Below are positions 1 to 17,917 of a stretch of DNA of 64,000 nucleotides, one piece after another. How positions within the stretch are numbered: the stretch's first letter is position 1; each line of letters opens with the position of its first letter. Position numbers and translations under genes: made by a program. This stretch comes from Syngnathus acus (taxonomy: Eukaryota; Chordata; Actinopteri; Syngnathiformes; Syngnathidae): contig NC_051090.1 in NCBI RefSeq assembly GCF_901709675.1, positions 10,294,342-10,358,341 on the forward strand, written 5' to 3'. Under the pieces are notes generated by a model. The model ran no database searches. It worked only from the letters and a program-made list of their open reading frames with translations, and had not been told where the DNA came from.

Positions 1-153
1 CTGCACTTCTTCCATCCGCTTCACTGGACAATGAGAAGAGTGCACGATCCATACATGTTCACAATGCTTACTGTACCACATGATGCTATGCAACCACAAC
101 TACTATTTTGATCATGCAAAGCCACCAACGGTTTATTTGTACTGAATGTTCAC

Positions 154-278
154 CTCGAGGATGCAGAGTGTTCAGCCAGATAACGTTCTGCATTCTCGAT
201 TAGCCCTTCCCTATGAAACGTTTGAACATTTTGCTGCTGATAAAACTCATATATATCCAAGTCCTGATTGTAAGGATG
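154..278 (-). other. Possible internal exon of unidentified minus-strand gene
   Basis: Read on the minus strand, this stretch is open for 41 codons between a CTGTCAG acceptor-like site and a GAG|GTGAAC donor-like site. The peptide starts HPYNQDLDIYEFYQQQ and looks protein-like (charged, tyrosine- and glutamine-rich), but I do not recognise the family. A weak resemblance to the N-terminal repeats of cullins was considered and not accepted. It lies on the same strand as exon-like stretches at 821-1044, so all could belong to one gene running out of the left edge. Chance open frames of this length are common, so confidence is low. Confidence 0.2.
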
Positions 279-820
279 CTGACAGATGAGCACATTTTAG
301 GTGGACCGGCGCAACTCCATTAATGCAACTATTAAGCGTCTAATCAGATTGCTCTGAGCTGCTGCTGCTGCACTCTCAAGCCCTAGGGGGCACGTTTGAA
401 TGACGTCAGGGAATTGCTGTGATGTGTTGACCAGTGTTCTTGTCAGCCAAATAGCATCTCACCGGCTCTCAGCCTTCACATGTAATTTATGCAGAGATTG
501 TGTCCTGGATCGTTTTGCTGCAGCATAACCAAATGGTGGGAAAGCGCAGCATTAGCGGCAACTGCGGGGGTGTCATGCATGCACACCTTGTACTGACTGC
601 AGTACATGTCATACTCGTGTAAAAATTGCGCACAATAAACGCAGCCCTCGAGAGTGACGTCACGAATCAAATACGTAACTATATTTGTGTTCAATTACAG
701 AGGGGCCCCAGATATGAATCCTTGCGGTCTTCCGGGGTTTTCAAAACAATCTGTATCACAAGACGGGTCAGGTGCTTGATGCACTCCTCTTGATATATAG
801 CACAAGCGCAAAATGTCCAC

Positions 821-1044
821 CTTTCTATGATCAATTCCTCTAATGCCTCTCATTTCATTCTCCCTGTACCGTGACGCATAAAAACCCGCTGTCATACACC
901 GGGGGTCCTGCATGGTAAGCCTTTCTCCTTACCTGGCAAACGGGACAGATAATGGCTGCTGCCGCTGTAGCTGACAGCGGACGAGGTGTAATAATGTGCA
1001 CTCTGGTAATACGCCGCATCCCCGTTTCTCAGCTGCAGCGCCAT
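821..1044 (-). other. Possible first exons of unidentified minus-strand gene
   Basis: Minus strand. An ATG at 1019-1017 opens 29 codons ending in ICPVCQ at a strong donor (CAG|GTAAGG, exon edge 933). A second block, 907-821, starts after CATGCAG, continues in the same phase (DPRCMTAGFYASRY...) and reaches an AAG|GTGGAC donor-like site. A different frame starting at ATG 1044-1042 is also open through the first block (MALQLRNGDAAYY...), so the true frame is not settled. The position, head-to-head with pik3ca, would suit a divergent neighbour. I do not recognise the product. This could equally be non-coding sequence with chance splice sites. Confidence 0.25.
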
Positions 1045-2040
1045 CACTGCAGACGCATCATCCCTCTGCCGACTTCTCCCCCAAAAGCCGGCTGAGCACT
1101 GGGCAGCGTGACAGCGCCTCGCACTTGCTCAGGAACTACGGTGACCACGGCAGGGGGGGACAAACTGAGGGAACACTTTTGCCAATACGAGAGGAACACT
1201 ATTAATAAGGAAACACGTTTTTAACAATTGCGCATATAGTATGGCTCAAATTCTATAACGAACGCATCAGGGTACAAAATAGACCGACCGGCGGTGCCGA
1301 TGTTTACCAAGCACCCCCCTCTTAATGGTATAATCCACGTCCCATACCATCGCGGTTGGTTTGCATGGGCGGCATGAAGATATGAGCATCTTTTAGTCCA
1401 TGTATACATTATATTACATTATATTACATGTACATTATAATGTACTAGTCCAGTAGTCCTCACCGGGAACACGATAAATTGATGGACCTATACTTGTTAA
1501 ATTGTTAAATGACTGCCTTCTGGTGACCCCCCCAATAAAGTTCCACTTTTGGCCTACTTGTATAAGATTAAATGTTGCAGTAAATTACTGCACACTAGTC
1601 ATATGCCATTGTCACCCACAACGTAACTATGGGTGCACCAACGGATGTTCATAAGGACCCTTAAAATCCATAAATCCCTGAAGGGAAGTGAAATATAAAA
1701 AAATTCTTTAGTGTGGATTGTAAAATAAAGTAAGAAGGGCTTTGTAATGCAATGTAGGTCTGAAATGCTGAAGAAGAATGGCCATCCATTTAATGTATAT
1801 TGTGTGATGTGAGTGTAATGTTCAGAGGCAGACACATGAGGCTGCACAACTTGACCGGAGCAGTTCTTAAACATCCTCGCCTCCATCCCCACTCACTGAA
1901 CACGAACACGCGACTCTCGTTCGCTTCACCATAACAAGTTAAGCACATATCGCAACGCAGCGAGGAATACTGTTGCCGTGGTGGATTGAAGGGTAATCTC
2001 GGATTGCTGATTTGAAGGGACTGGGAGCAGATTTTGCGTT
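1045..2040. other. Intergenic, no gene seen
   Basis: AT-rich spacer upstream of pik3ca. It contains a short ATTATATTAC direct repeat near 1406-1430. I see no convincing splice-bounded coding sequence, RNA gene or transposon end here. Confidence 0.5.
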
Positions 2041-2573
2041 TTATTTTCTCCACCGGCGTCGCCAGCCGTCAACCGGCCGCTGAGAGCTGGAGGGGTCGGC
2101 TCGCTGGCTGGCATTAGCCGAGCCGAAAATTGCACCATCATCTTCAAGGCTTTTGACACCCGTGGAAAGGGGAAGCAAACAAGGCTTGTATGTGGGATAG
2201 AACAATTTCACCAGTTTGAGTCCATGTTTTAGCAAGGCGAATGAATGCGAAGCTAGCTAACTGTTCCAAAATGGATTAGCATTGTGCTTTTTTTTAAACG
2301 TGTTGGCGATCAGTAACTTGACTGTGTTGTCTGTCAATTATGACAACAGGTTTATCTTGATGATCTCACGTTATGGCTCAGTACGCGTTGGCAGCATCAC
2401 CGTGCTGTCAACTCGGCTAGCCCGTTGCTAGCCTGGTTGCTAACGTCACCCTCGATTGACCTGATGTTGTTTGTGTTCAGCCTCCTCTCTGTCTCCACAC
2501 CCCCAAAGTGGCAGCATGAGGTTGGATTGGAAGATGAAGGGTGGAACTAGTCTGTCATCTTTTGCTCTCTAAG
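2041..2573 (+). promoter_or_regulatory. pik3ca: pik3ca promoter and non-coding first exon (inferred)
   Basis: The stretch around 2045-2115 is markedly richer in CpG than its surroundings, as expected for a constitutive vertebrate promoter. A candidate 5'UTR exon ends at 2573 with the donor TCTAAG|GTATGTTT. The next acceptor (CTCGCAG) is at 3147, just before the exon carrying the start codon, so an intron of about 570 bp separates them. The duplicated CGTTGCTAGCC/GGTTGCTAACG near 2423-2445 could be regulatory. The transcription start is inferred, not seen. Confidence 0.5.
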
Positions 2574-3182
2574 GTATGTTTCTCTCGTAATAATGACACA
2601 TTTGTCTCGACTGCATTTTGAAGTTCACATCCTGTGTTGTTGGAATGGAGAGTCGAGCTTAATAGCACTCGCTACACTTGGAATAGTTACGTTTGTGTAA
2701 ATTAACATTGGTAATTTGTTAAGTTTGAGGAACATATTTTTACATTATGTTAAAAAACACGTAAAGGTTGAGTTGAGGATATGTTTGAGTTTGCCAATGT
2801 GTTGGTCCATTGAAGAATCTTGATACACGTTTGTGTGGAGGCCAATGTTCCCCCACTCCCCACATCCTGTGTTGTGAGGAAGCTTCCTTTTTTGGCCCCA
2901 AAGTGCTTCGCTGCATCCTGATCATGGTCACAGCTCACAGATTCGCTCAATGCGCATTGTGTTCTTTACTCTTGTTTATTTTGAAGCTCACTTTACACAG
3001 TAATAATGAAGTGGTGTACTAGTGTTTCCCACCAATAGGCCGAAGGTAATCTCATCCAATGTGTTGCACAAAATGTTGTTTTTGTAAAGTTTGCTCGTGC
3101 TCAGCAGTTGTTTTAGTCTTTGTTGAACGCTCTTGTTGTGCTCGCAGCTGTTTTGTGCGGCTGAGCTGGGAGACAGAGCAAG

Positions 3183-10080
<6,898 letters not shown>

Positions 10081-12697
10081 GCTGCAAACAAACAACGTTA
10101 TTTATTCCCACCTCGTCTCTGTTGAGGTGGCAGCGATCGATCGATGCCTTTGTTTGGAGTCACGCCTCCTGGGAGAAATGCACTATTTTTTTGTAGAATG
10201 ACACTGGAAAACCAACGGCCATTGCACTTAATGCTGAGGAGAACTCCCAAATGGTGAAAGGACTTCAAAACCATCGTCTTCATCCAGCTACCAATGTAGC
10301 CACCGGGTGTGTCTTGCTGCTTGATTAGCGTTGCTCCGTGGCCGGCCCCGCCCTCAAACCGTTTTCGTGGAAAACATTTCCTTGCCAGTGCCAAGAAGAA
10401 GACAGACAATAAAGCAACTAAATGATTGCTTTAAGGACCTGTTGTCACTTCGCCTTTAGTCTTCCACCATTTTTGTGGTGAAACTGCACCTGTAAAGCGG
10501 CACCTTTGCCAAACCTTCCTTGAGCCTCCAAGGTGTGTTGTTTGTCCCCCCCATCCTCCAACCCACCCGGTGGTGGTGGTGCACCTTGAGACTGATTGAT
10601 GACTACTTTGGAAAGGTATGTACCAAACGAGTTTGAGTCACTTTCCTTTCAATTTGCTGGCATGATGATGATCTGTCCTCAGCATCTCAACGTAAGCAAT
10701 GCGGTCGCCATATTTGTGGATTTGGGGGCAGGTTACAGAGTATTGTTTTTTTATGATTATTACAGTTGAAAATATTTTTCGACATTTGAGCAGAGCAGAT
10801 GGCCTGCCCGCCGTGTCTTTTTGTGGCTGTCATTAGTGCACTGATTGGAATGGAAAGGTGTTGACTGTTTGTGTTGTGATGCAAAACGGACTCTGTGGCC
10901 AGTTTACAAGTTTGGCGTTAGCAGGTGTCCAGAAGGTCAAAACATCACTCCACAATATCGCACGCTAAAGCCGAAAACTGTATGAGAACTCCATCTTGTT
11001 GAACTTGGCGGATTTGCCTGACATTTGCCATCTTACAGTTTGATTGTATTGAGGAAGTCAGCGTTGTTCTGTTGCGATGTGATGCGAGGCAAAGATGTGA
11101 AGTTCGGTCGCAGCATTAACAGTTGTAATGTTTTGAGTTGTGACAACAAACCACACGTGCGCTCACTATTTATCATGTGCTCAGATGCAGTTTTTATTTT
11201 CTTATTTGTTTTGTAGGTCAGTCAAAGTTCATCATGCAGTTAAGCAAATGACATTTTTTTTTGCACATTAAACCTTGAAGCATTAAGCTGTGTGCTTGTA
11301 CATGCAAAAGTTCCAATCCAGCTTTTTTTGTGAATGTCAAACTGAGAGCGTTTGAATGTCCTTACCTGTCCCAAGTGGTGATACATCTGCGCGGGTTGCA
11401 GAACTTATTGGGCAGGTCCCACTTTGTCTTGGCACGCCAACTCAATGTCTTTCAAGGCATTTTCTTGTGGGGAGTTTGTCAAGTAGATGATACATTTCAC
11501 TTTTCATTTTTCAACATAAGCCTCAAAATGACGTTTTCTTGCAGAGTATGCTTGTTGAAAATGAAGAAAAAAAACAACCTTTTGATAGATAACTTTTTCC
11601 TTTCCTGTTATCTGATTTATCCCTCGTCAAAGTCTGAGTATCAAATTGACTGAATGGGTCGGATCTCGTCAACAAGTACTGAAGAACACCCAATGCAATA
11701 CAGATGCACAACACACTAATGTGAAAGGGAAAATAAATCGTCGTAATGTTTTGATTGTGACTGTCCACCTGCTATGGTTGCGAATGTAACTTTTAATGTA
11801 GTTGAGCCTTTCAAATGAAGTGAGTGAGTGGCTTTCGAGGATGTGAAACACCTGCGACTTACATAACTCTGCTTGCTCCTGTTGAAATGCCTCAAAGGAA
11901 ATGCAGATGCATTGATCATATGGTCATCAGCCTTGTTTTTATATGCAGTGCTTATTGTACATGACATGCTGACAAAACCTTAGCCTCTACTATGAATGTC
12001 CAATGTATTTTTTTTTCTCACAGCCTATCTGCATGATTGGGTGAAGCTAAAGTGTGTCCTCTTTGCAAAGCACTCACACGTATTTCTAAACGACTGCCTT
12101 AAGTTTGCTTCCTTGACAGGTTCATTTTCACGTTAACATGTTTCGACGCTGAATTGTATTGTCGTGTTTTTGTGTGGCTGCCTGGTCACAGGGTAAAAAG
12201 AAGTGTTCCTGGATGGAATGATTGACCATCCATTTGAGTGTTCTGTGAAGATGTACAAATATACATTTGTTAAACATTCACCAGACTGTGTGTGTTTTTG
12301 CACAAAGTGTCAGCACAACAGAGGCCTTGGAATAAAATATTTCCAATGGATAGTTATTCTGCCGTGTCAGCACTTTCAGAAAAAATAACTGAAATCAATT
12401 TCTATTCCATTAGAAACACAAACAGAAGAAAGCAAGGTCGTACGACTTTTAATTTCTCTATATTGGCCAACTTGGTAATCTTAACATCTTTATGCCACGA
12501 TTCTAACATGTGCTGTATTCACTTGTGTTGTATAAAATGTTTATCATTTAAATGTATGCAATAGCCTGATACTCTCATGTTAAATTGAAATCAAAACATC
12601 TCCTGATTCTACGTTTCCTCTGCTCTTTGTGGCATCGGAATATTTCTTCAGAATTGTCCAAAAGCAGGAAAAAGGAAATTATGATTTAATGAGGCGT
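10081..12697. other. Convergent 3' region of pik3ca and kng1
   Basis: No coding exons seen. The pik3ca 3'UTR has an AATAAA at 10408-10413. Further AATAAA-type signals near 11730 and 12330 could serve longer pik3ca transcripts. On the minus strand an ATTAAA (complement of TTTAAT near 12448) could end kng1 transcripts. The rest is AT-rich, typical of 3'UTR or spacer. Confidence 0.5.
10408..10413 (+). terminator. pik3ca: pik3ca poly(A) signal AATAAA
   Basis: A canonical AATAAA about 330 nt after the stop codon and the first one met downstream. Use of this site is inferred; later AATAAA copies may give longer 3'UTRs. Confidence 0.55.
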
Positions 12698-15190
12698 TCA
12701 CCCCAGAAGGTCTTCGTCACGAAGAGGCCTGATTGTGGGAGCTGGAGACGTACCATCCGGGTTGGGAGCGACAGGACGGATGGGGAGGAACGTCTTCCAC
12801 GGCTTGGATGGGCAGTGGAAGGGGTCGTTGTTTGGACCTTCAGCCGTCGCAGCGGTCGGAGACGCGTCGGTCCCGTCCTCCTCCGATGATTCTTTTTTGT
12901 CTGCAGCGATGGCGGGCTCTTCTAGCATAGCGTCCCTAAAGGGAGTCCAGCCGGGGGGCAGGCGTCGGCCCATGGCCTGAATCCACACAAAAGTGAATTG
13001 CGACCAATTAAGACCACTCCCAAAATATTTTTGCACATCACTAGCGACTGGAGGCCTACCCGAGGTGGGAGAGGACCTTCTTGGCATTCAATATTGGCCT
13101 GAGGGGCCACATGTCTCCACGGTGCCACATCCACCGTGGAACGGCAGTTAAAGACTTCCTGCAAGCAGAGAGAGCTTGTGAGGAAGCCAGTGTCACACGC
13201 AACAAGGACAAACATGGCGTGCACTCGCGTTTACCATCGTCTCGTCATCGTGCACGCACAAGTCGCTGAGTTCGCTGTGTTCGACTTTGGCGCAGGTGGT
13301 CCTCCTCACGTCAAATTCCAGTTTGAATCGGAAACCTGCCACCACCTGTTTGGAGAAAAACATTGAAATACTTTCTTGCTCTGTCCCACCAAATGGGCGC
13401 AAACAGACGTCACCTGTCTGGTTGCTTGTCCGACGCTGTGAAGACTGAACAGGTGTGTGGAGTTGGAGACGGAGTTGAACTTGGAGATGGAAACTGACAG
13501 AGGAACCTTAATGTCCTCCGAGTTCTCGCCAATTTCCATCGGGCAACCCAGACAGGACGCACTTTCGGGCACAATATGGTCATCTGGAAAACCGTGGCAA
13601 GAAGACAAAAAGATGTTTGAGAGGCTTGGCCACCATTCTTAGAGTGACGGTCATCGATAGGCAAAATGATTTTTGTTACCTTTTTATTTTTTAATTTTCA
13701 CAAAAGTCAAGCGAGGTCATCCGTTTCTCTCACTGACAAATTCTTTTGACAATGCAAATGTTTGTGTTCCTTCTTGTAATGGATGTTATTGATTACTATG
13801 GCAAACACTCATCATTTGTAGTTAATCATTCAGCCTTTGAGAGTGACCACAAGATTTGCTCGTGCAATCGCTTTTTTTCAAAGAATCACCTAAAAATGCT
13901 ACAAACGTTCAGTGGTAGTTTCTGCTTCGTGCACAAAATGCGCACGGAGAAGAATTTTGGCACATCTAGTACGTTTTTGTCCGTTTCAGAGGGCGGCCAT
14001 TTTGCCTTGTGCTACCACTTGCTGTCGACTGAGAATGACATCACAGTGCCGTTGGACTCAGAGGGCGGCCATTTTGCCTTGTGTTACCACTTGGTGTCGA
14101 CTGAGAATGACATCACAGGGGCGTTGGACTCAGCTTGCGAACGTCCATGACTAACCCCGGTGCACACGTGATCCTTATGAGTTTATTGTGACATAACTCT
14201 TTATAAGTGCCGCTCGACTCCCTAATTGTGCTCCCTTTCTTTCAGTCTCATTTCACTATTCAAACACACGCAATGACGAATGACTCACCATGCAGACAGT
14301 GCACCTGTTCGGTGTGCTTTTCCGTCTCCGTCACCAGGACTGTGGCGTTGCATGGGAGCGGCTCCTAGAGGAAACAAATGCGAGATGCGCATAACGGGGC
14401 GAGCGGCGCTAAATACACACGAGACAGACTTCGCCATGCACAGTTATGAGTCCTCGATTGAAGTAAGCCTACAAAGAGCGAAACACCGACGAAATGTCAT
14501 TACTTGACGCCCAAAAGGGTGATAGTTGCATTCTGTGTACGGTTTGGGACTTCCCGCCAGACAGTCGCTCGTCCTGCTGGAAAACTGCAGCGAGTACAAA
14601 GAATCCGAGCCGTGCTCTGACTGCAAAAACATGCACAGTTGGGGGGGACAAATGGAAATTTATTTTGAAGCAGTCATGATTTATTTTGGTGATCAAAAGA
14701 CAAAAAAAAAAGAAGCTGCTTTTTGCTCAATGATCACACTCTGAGGCTCTTTAAATAAAAGCGGAACCACTACAAAGTTCCTTATGAGAGCGAAGCAACT
14801 GCAAACCGTAGATAAGTTGCAGTGGTGTACTGAATGTTATCATGGCTCACCTTATCAATATATTAACTTCTTCAGGTACACATGTATTTGGATCATAAAG
14901 CGTCTTTACCTTGGTGGCCGTTAAAATCTGATACAGCGCCAACTTGTAGCTGGCGGTCAACCTGTCGTTGAAAGTGTGTAAAGCGCTGGTGACGGCCGCC
15001 TCAACAGACGGGTCATCGCAGAAGATCTGAGCGTCAGGCTGCACGTCCTTCAAGAGCAGAGCGGTGACAGTCAAAAACATCCGGCACTTCAAAACTCAGC
15101 AAAAATAGTTTAACTCTCGCATGTTCATACCTGGCCGCAAACAAAGCCCACCAGAAGCAATGTAGTCAGAGCCACCCCACTCTTCATCAT
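12698..15190 (-). CDS. kng1: Kininogen, two-cystatin teleost type
   Basis: Secreted precursor of bradykinin and inhibitor of cysteine proteases. Coding exons in transcript order: 15190-15131, 15047-14910, 14620-14504, 14364-14289, 13583-13414, 13345-13235, 13158-13060, 12976-12698. They total 1050 nt, or 349 residues. Exon 1 encodes a hydrophobic signal peptide (MMKSGVALTTLLLVGFVCG). Cystatin domain 1 starts at CDDPSVEAAV and includes a DCLAGSPKPYTEC segment. Domain 2 starts at the kininogen-type CLGCP and carries QVVAG, the papain-binding loop, across an exon junction (Q|VVAG). Domain 1 shows no QVVAG. The last exon begins with the kinin (GRRLPPGWTPFR), then an acidic stretch and a C-terminal HCPSKPWK segment like the mammalian CPGRPWK. 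There is no His-rich domain. Two cystatin domains, not three, is the known teleost arrangement. The exon 7 donor was taken as CGG|GTAGGC to keep phase. Liver expression is expected from the family, not seen. Confidence 0.93.
12935..12961 (-). other. kng1: Bradykinin-like nonapeptide coding segment
   Basis: Reads LPPGWTPFR, preceded by GRR and followed by DAM. Mammalian bradykinin is RPPGFSPFR and the usual teleost form, as I recall it, is RPPGWSPLR. The kallikrein-type Arg before the peptide and the terminal Arg are present, so a kinin could be released, but position 1 is Leu instead of Arg, position 5 is Trp and position 6 is Thr. All bases of the segment were read directly. Confidence 0.9.
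13989..14132. repeat. Two-copy tandem repeat, 72-bp unit
   Basis: Two head-to-tail copies (13989-14060 and 14061-14132), each starting GAGGGCGGCCATTTTGCC and ending GTTGGACTCA, differ at only a few positions. They lie in kng1 intron 4, between the exons at 14289-14364 and 13414-13583. The GGCGGCCATTTTG core resembles a YY1-type site (CCATTTTG), present once per copy. Confidence 0.9.
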
Positions 15191-15487
15191 TGTGCTCACT
15201 TGGTACTTCTCCACTCTGAGGCAAACGGGAGACAAAAGCCAACAATTCGGCCTAGGCTTGAAATGCAGAAGATCAAATCAGATCAATAAGACACAAGCTT
15301 AAAAAAAGTGGAGCGATCGAGTAATGTGCTGCCCTTACAGGAGGTTCACACGGGGTGCCGATACGATTGGACTCTTCACCCTGGAGTGGACGACTGAATC
15401 AAGTTTTCCTGAAAATGTTGCTGTGAGAAGGATGATGACTCACCCATCAACTCACAGGACAGGAGGGCAGACAGAATACACAAAGTG

Positions 15488-15526
<39 letters not shown>

Positions 15527-16519
15527 ACACAGGCTACAAGAGTCAATGTTTGCTTGTTTGTTTGACCTGTTCAGTCAAAGTCAGAGAGACGGACGGCGTA
15601 CGAGACACCGCAAACGTTCGTTGCTGACTTTAGACCAGCGAATGTGTGTGTGTGCACATGTGTGTATAATTCACCAACACACACACTCTAGCTCATTAAT
15701 TCATAGTTGCTAAAAGTATGAACTATGGAGAGGAAACAATTACTTCAGAGTTTGTGTTTGAGGGCCGTTGGTCTTTCGTATGTGTGCATTTTGTGTGTTT
15801 ATCTGGTACTTTGTCCCTGACGACCTTTACCCTCCACCACTTTGATTCATCCGGTTCACTGAACCTCTCCAATTTTTGTCCATTTGTTGCTCACAATTTG
15901 GGAAGCTCAACAAGACATTTATTAACTCCAGACCGGAGACGGTATCTCGGTATTCACCAAATCAACCAGGAACCAGATCTGAGCCTCTGACTCAGTTTTT
16001 GCTCGAAGATATTCTTCTAATAATGCTGTTTATATCCTGCTGCAAGACTCGTCATCTGCAGCAGAGATCAAACGTTTGTGTCAGTCCAAACATGACATGA
16101 GGCCCCAAAAAAGGAATAAGAGCTTTTTACGCAAAATGTGCAAAGCCCTCTGTGACGCTTCACTTCCTCTCCAAGAGAGGCCTTGTGGTAGATAAAAAAA
16201 AAAAAAAAGCCTTTACATTGACATGGTCTCACCACAGAGGAAGCATCGCTGAGCAAGTCATTCTTTTGCATTTGTTTGATAATGCAAGAAGGTGCTACAA
16301 GCGGATGGCCTTTACTTTTCTTGGCTGTTTTAATTCCAGGTATGTTTGCCGACATTTTCCTCAAATTAGTAAGCGTCACGCTTTACCCGAAATGAAGGTG
16401 TGTTTTAGGAATAAACGTTATTGTGCTTTCCTCTTACATTTGCAGTGAAAACTTGACGCTGGCTCGTAATGTCAGCTGCGACTTCTTTTTAACGTGTAAA
16501 TGATGGGATTCCCGCGTAG
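15191..16519. other. Intergenic between divergent kng1 and lamp3
   Basis: The promoter area of kng1 (minus) and the missing 5' part of lamp3 (plus) should lie here. A (CA)n microsatellite is at about 15489-15530. Possible but unproven lamp3 5' exons were looked for around 16306-16340 and 16446-16490 without a phase-consistent solution. Otherwise AT-rich sequence without coding signal. Confidence 0.4.
15489..15530. repeat. (CA)n microsatellite
   Basis: An almost uninterrupted CA run with one AT interruption, upstream of kng1. Confidence 0.95.
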
Positions 16520-17799
16520 GTGTCCACTTGGTTGGAAATGATACATCTATTTTGGCTGCGTCAAGTTTTGGGGCTCGCGTCGACCGGCCAGTCCTACACC
16601 CTACTGAGGCTCTCCCTGTACCAGGTACACACAAACGCAACATGACTTTGTTTACAGTTGGCCGTGCGGACTGTCATGACCATGTTCACTTTTTTGCTCA
16701 AGGCTGGACCAAGTTTGAAATCTTGTCATTGCCTTTTTGTTTTCGGCAGGAACCTACACTCTGGCCAACCCCGAGGGGGAACCATGCATCAAAGCTACCC
16801 TGGGAGCACAGTTTATCATCATCATAAAGAAGGTCACTCACACACATACTCGGACTGCCTCGAATTGACAAAAGTGTGTGTTTTCTGCCTGACTCTTGAG
16901 TAACTGCGTATTGCTTTCAGATAAGACCAATAGAGCCACCACACCCAAATGAGTTCCTTTCTCTCCTTATTGTTTGTGTGTTGCCTCTTCCACACGTCGC
17001 TTCATCTGCAATGGCTCAAAATGGACAGTAGGAGTGACAAGATGTTCTCATTTGTCCATATTTAGAAGAGCTGGTTTTACAACTTGGACCCCCTTAAGGT
17101 CACAGTTAGGGGTTCCTGTCACAGGGAGTCGGCAGTCTTGTCTCTCTCGCTACCCGATAATGCCGCCAGCCTGCAGTTCGCCTTCAGAAAGGTACAACGG
17201 CGCAGATATGTGCAGCCAAGCAACACTCTGAATTACTATTTGCCTTCTCTCTCCAGGAAAAGAATCAAGTCTACGTCAGCAAGCTGACTGCTTCGGTGTC
17301 TCCTCAGCCCGTCTGTTTAGGATGTGCGAGTAAGAGCAAAAAGAAAGGACACCGTTTCTGAGAATGTGGACTGAGTTTCATTGATTGCTATCTGTCCCCT
17401 TTTCAGATAAGACGTACTCGGGTTTGGTGTCACGTGACAAGCTCTTTGCGGAACCCAACGGCCAAAGCTTTTGGTGCAAATCTCCAACCGTGCTTCTGAT
17501 ATCTTCAGAAATGAGTATTAAGCTGGTACCTCTCCATATGCAGGCATTTGGTGTGCCCAGCGGACAATATGGACAAGGTGAATGCACTTCTATTCGCTTC
17601 AGTTACAGTCCTGTTTTTTTCCCATTTTTAATCATTTTGATCTGATTCGCATTTTTCAGTGAATGAGTGTTTGGCTGATTATAACAAGAGGACCATCCCT
17701 GTCATCCTTTGGGCTGTAGCAGTTGGCCTTTTGTTGATTATTCTCGTGATTTTCTTAATGATGAGAGAAAATCGTACTCGAGACTACGAAAGCCTTTGA
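16520..17799 (+). CDS. lamp3: Lysosome-associated membrane protein 3 (5' end incomplete)
   Basis: Type I lysosomal membrane glycoprotein of the LAMP family. Exons: 16520-16624 (tentative; the first exon and signal peptide lie upstream and were not resolved), 16750-16832, 17066-17191, 17257-17329, 17407-17577, 17660-17799. Phases match throughout. One membrane-proximal LAMP luminal domain is visible, with the expected cysteines in EPCIKA, RGSCHRE, FWCKS and VNECLA. A further pair (VCLGCAN) sits between the two disulfide loops. Then come a membrane span (VILWAVAVGLLLIILVIFL) and a short tail ending RDYESL, a tyrosine-based YxxL lysosomal sorting signal at the extreme C-terminus, as in LAMPs. 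The naming as lamp3, not lamp1 or lamp2, rests on the single LAMP domain and on synteny with mccc1, which neighbours LAMP3 in human. Confidence 0.85.
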
Positions 17800-17911
17800 G
17801 CTCTTCCTGAAACTGTCATTTATTATTTGAAATGGGTCATAAAAAAAGGTCAAAATATGTATGTCAAATATTTGTTGTTAATAAATAATTCTGTATTATT
17901 TTTATGTATTA

Positions 17912-17917
17912 AATAAA
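17912..17917 (+). terminator. lamp3: lamp3 poly(A) signal AATAAA
   Basis: AATAAA about 110 nt after the lamp3 stop, in a strongly AT-rich tail that also has AATAAATAA at about 17879-17887. Confidence 0.65.

Noticed and set aside
154-278. Cullin N-terminal repeat exon
   Set aside because: Only a few residues (a YxQQN-like string) resemble cullin-5; the rest does not align by eye, so no name is given.
12735-12980. Plus-strand gene in the kng1 last exon
   Set aside because: Open frames there are antisense shadows of the GC-rich kininogen exon, which has clear family similarity on the minus strand.
16306-16340. First coding exon of lamp3 (ATG GCC TTT ACT ... AG|GTATGT)
   Set aside because: Its phase does not fit the exon at 16520 (joining gives an early stop) and it lacks a clear signal peptide.
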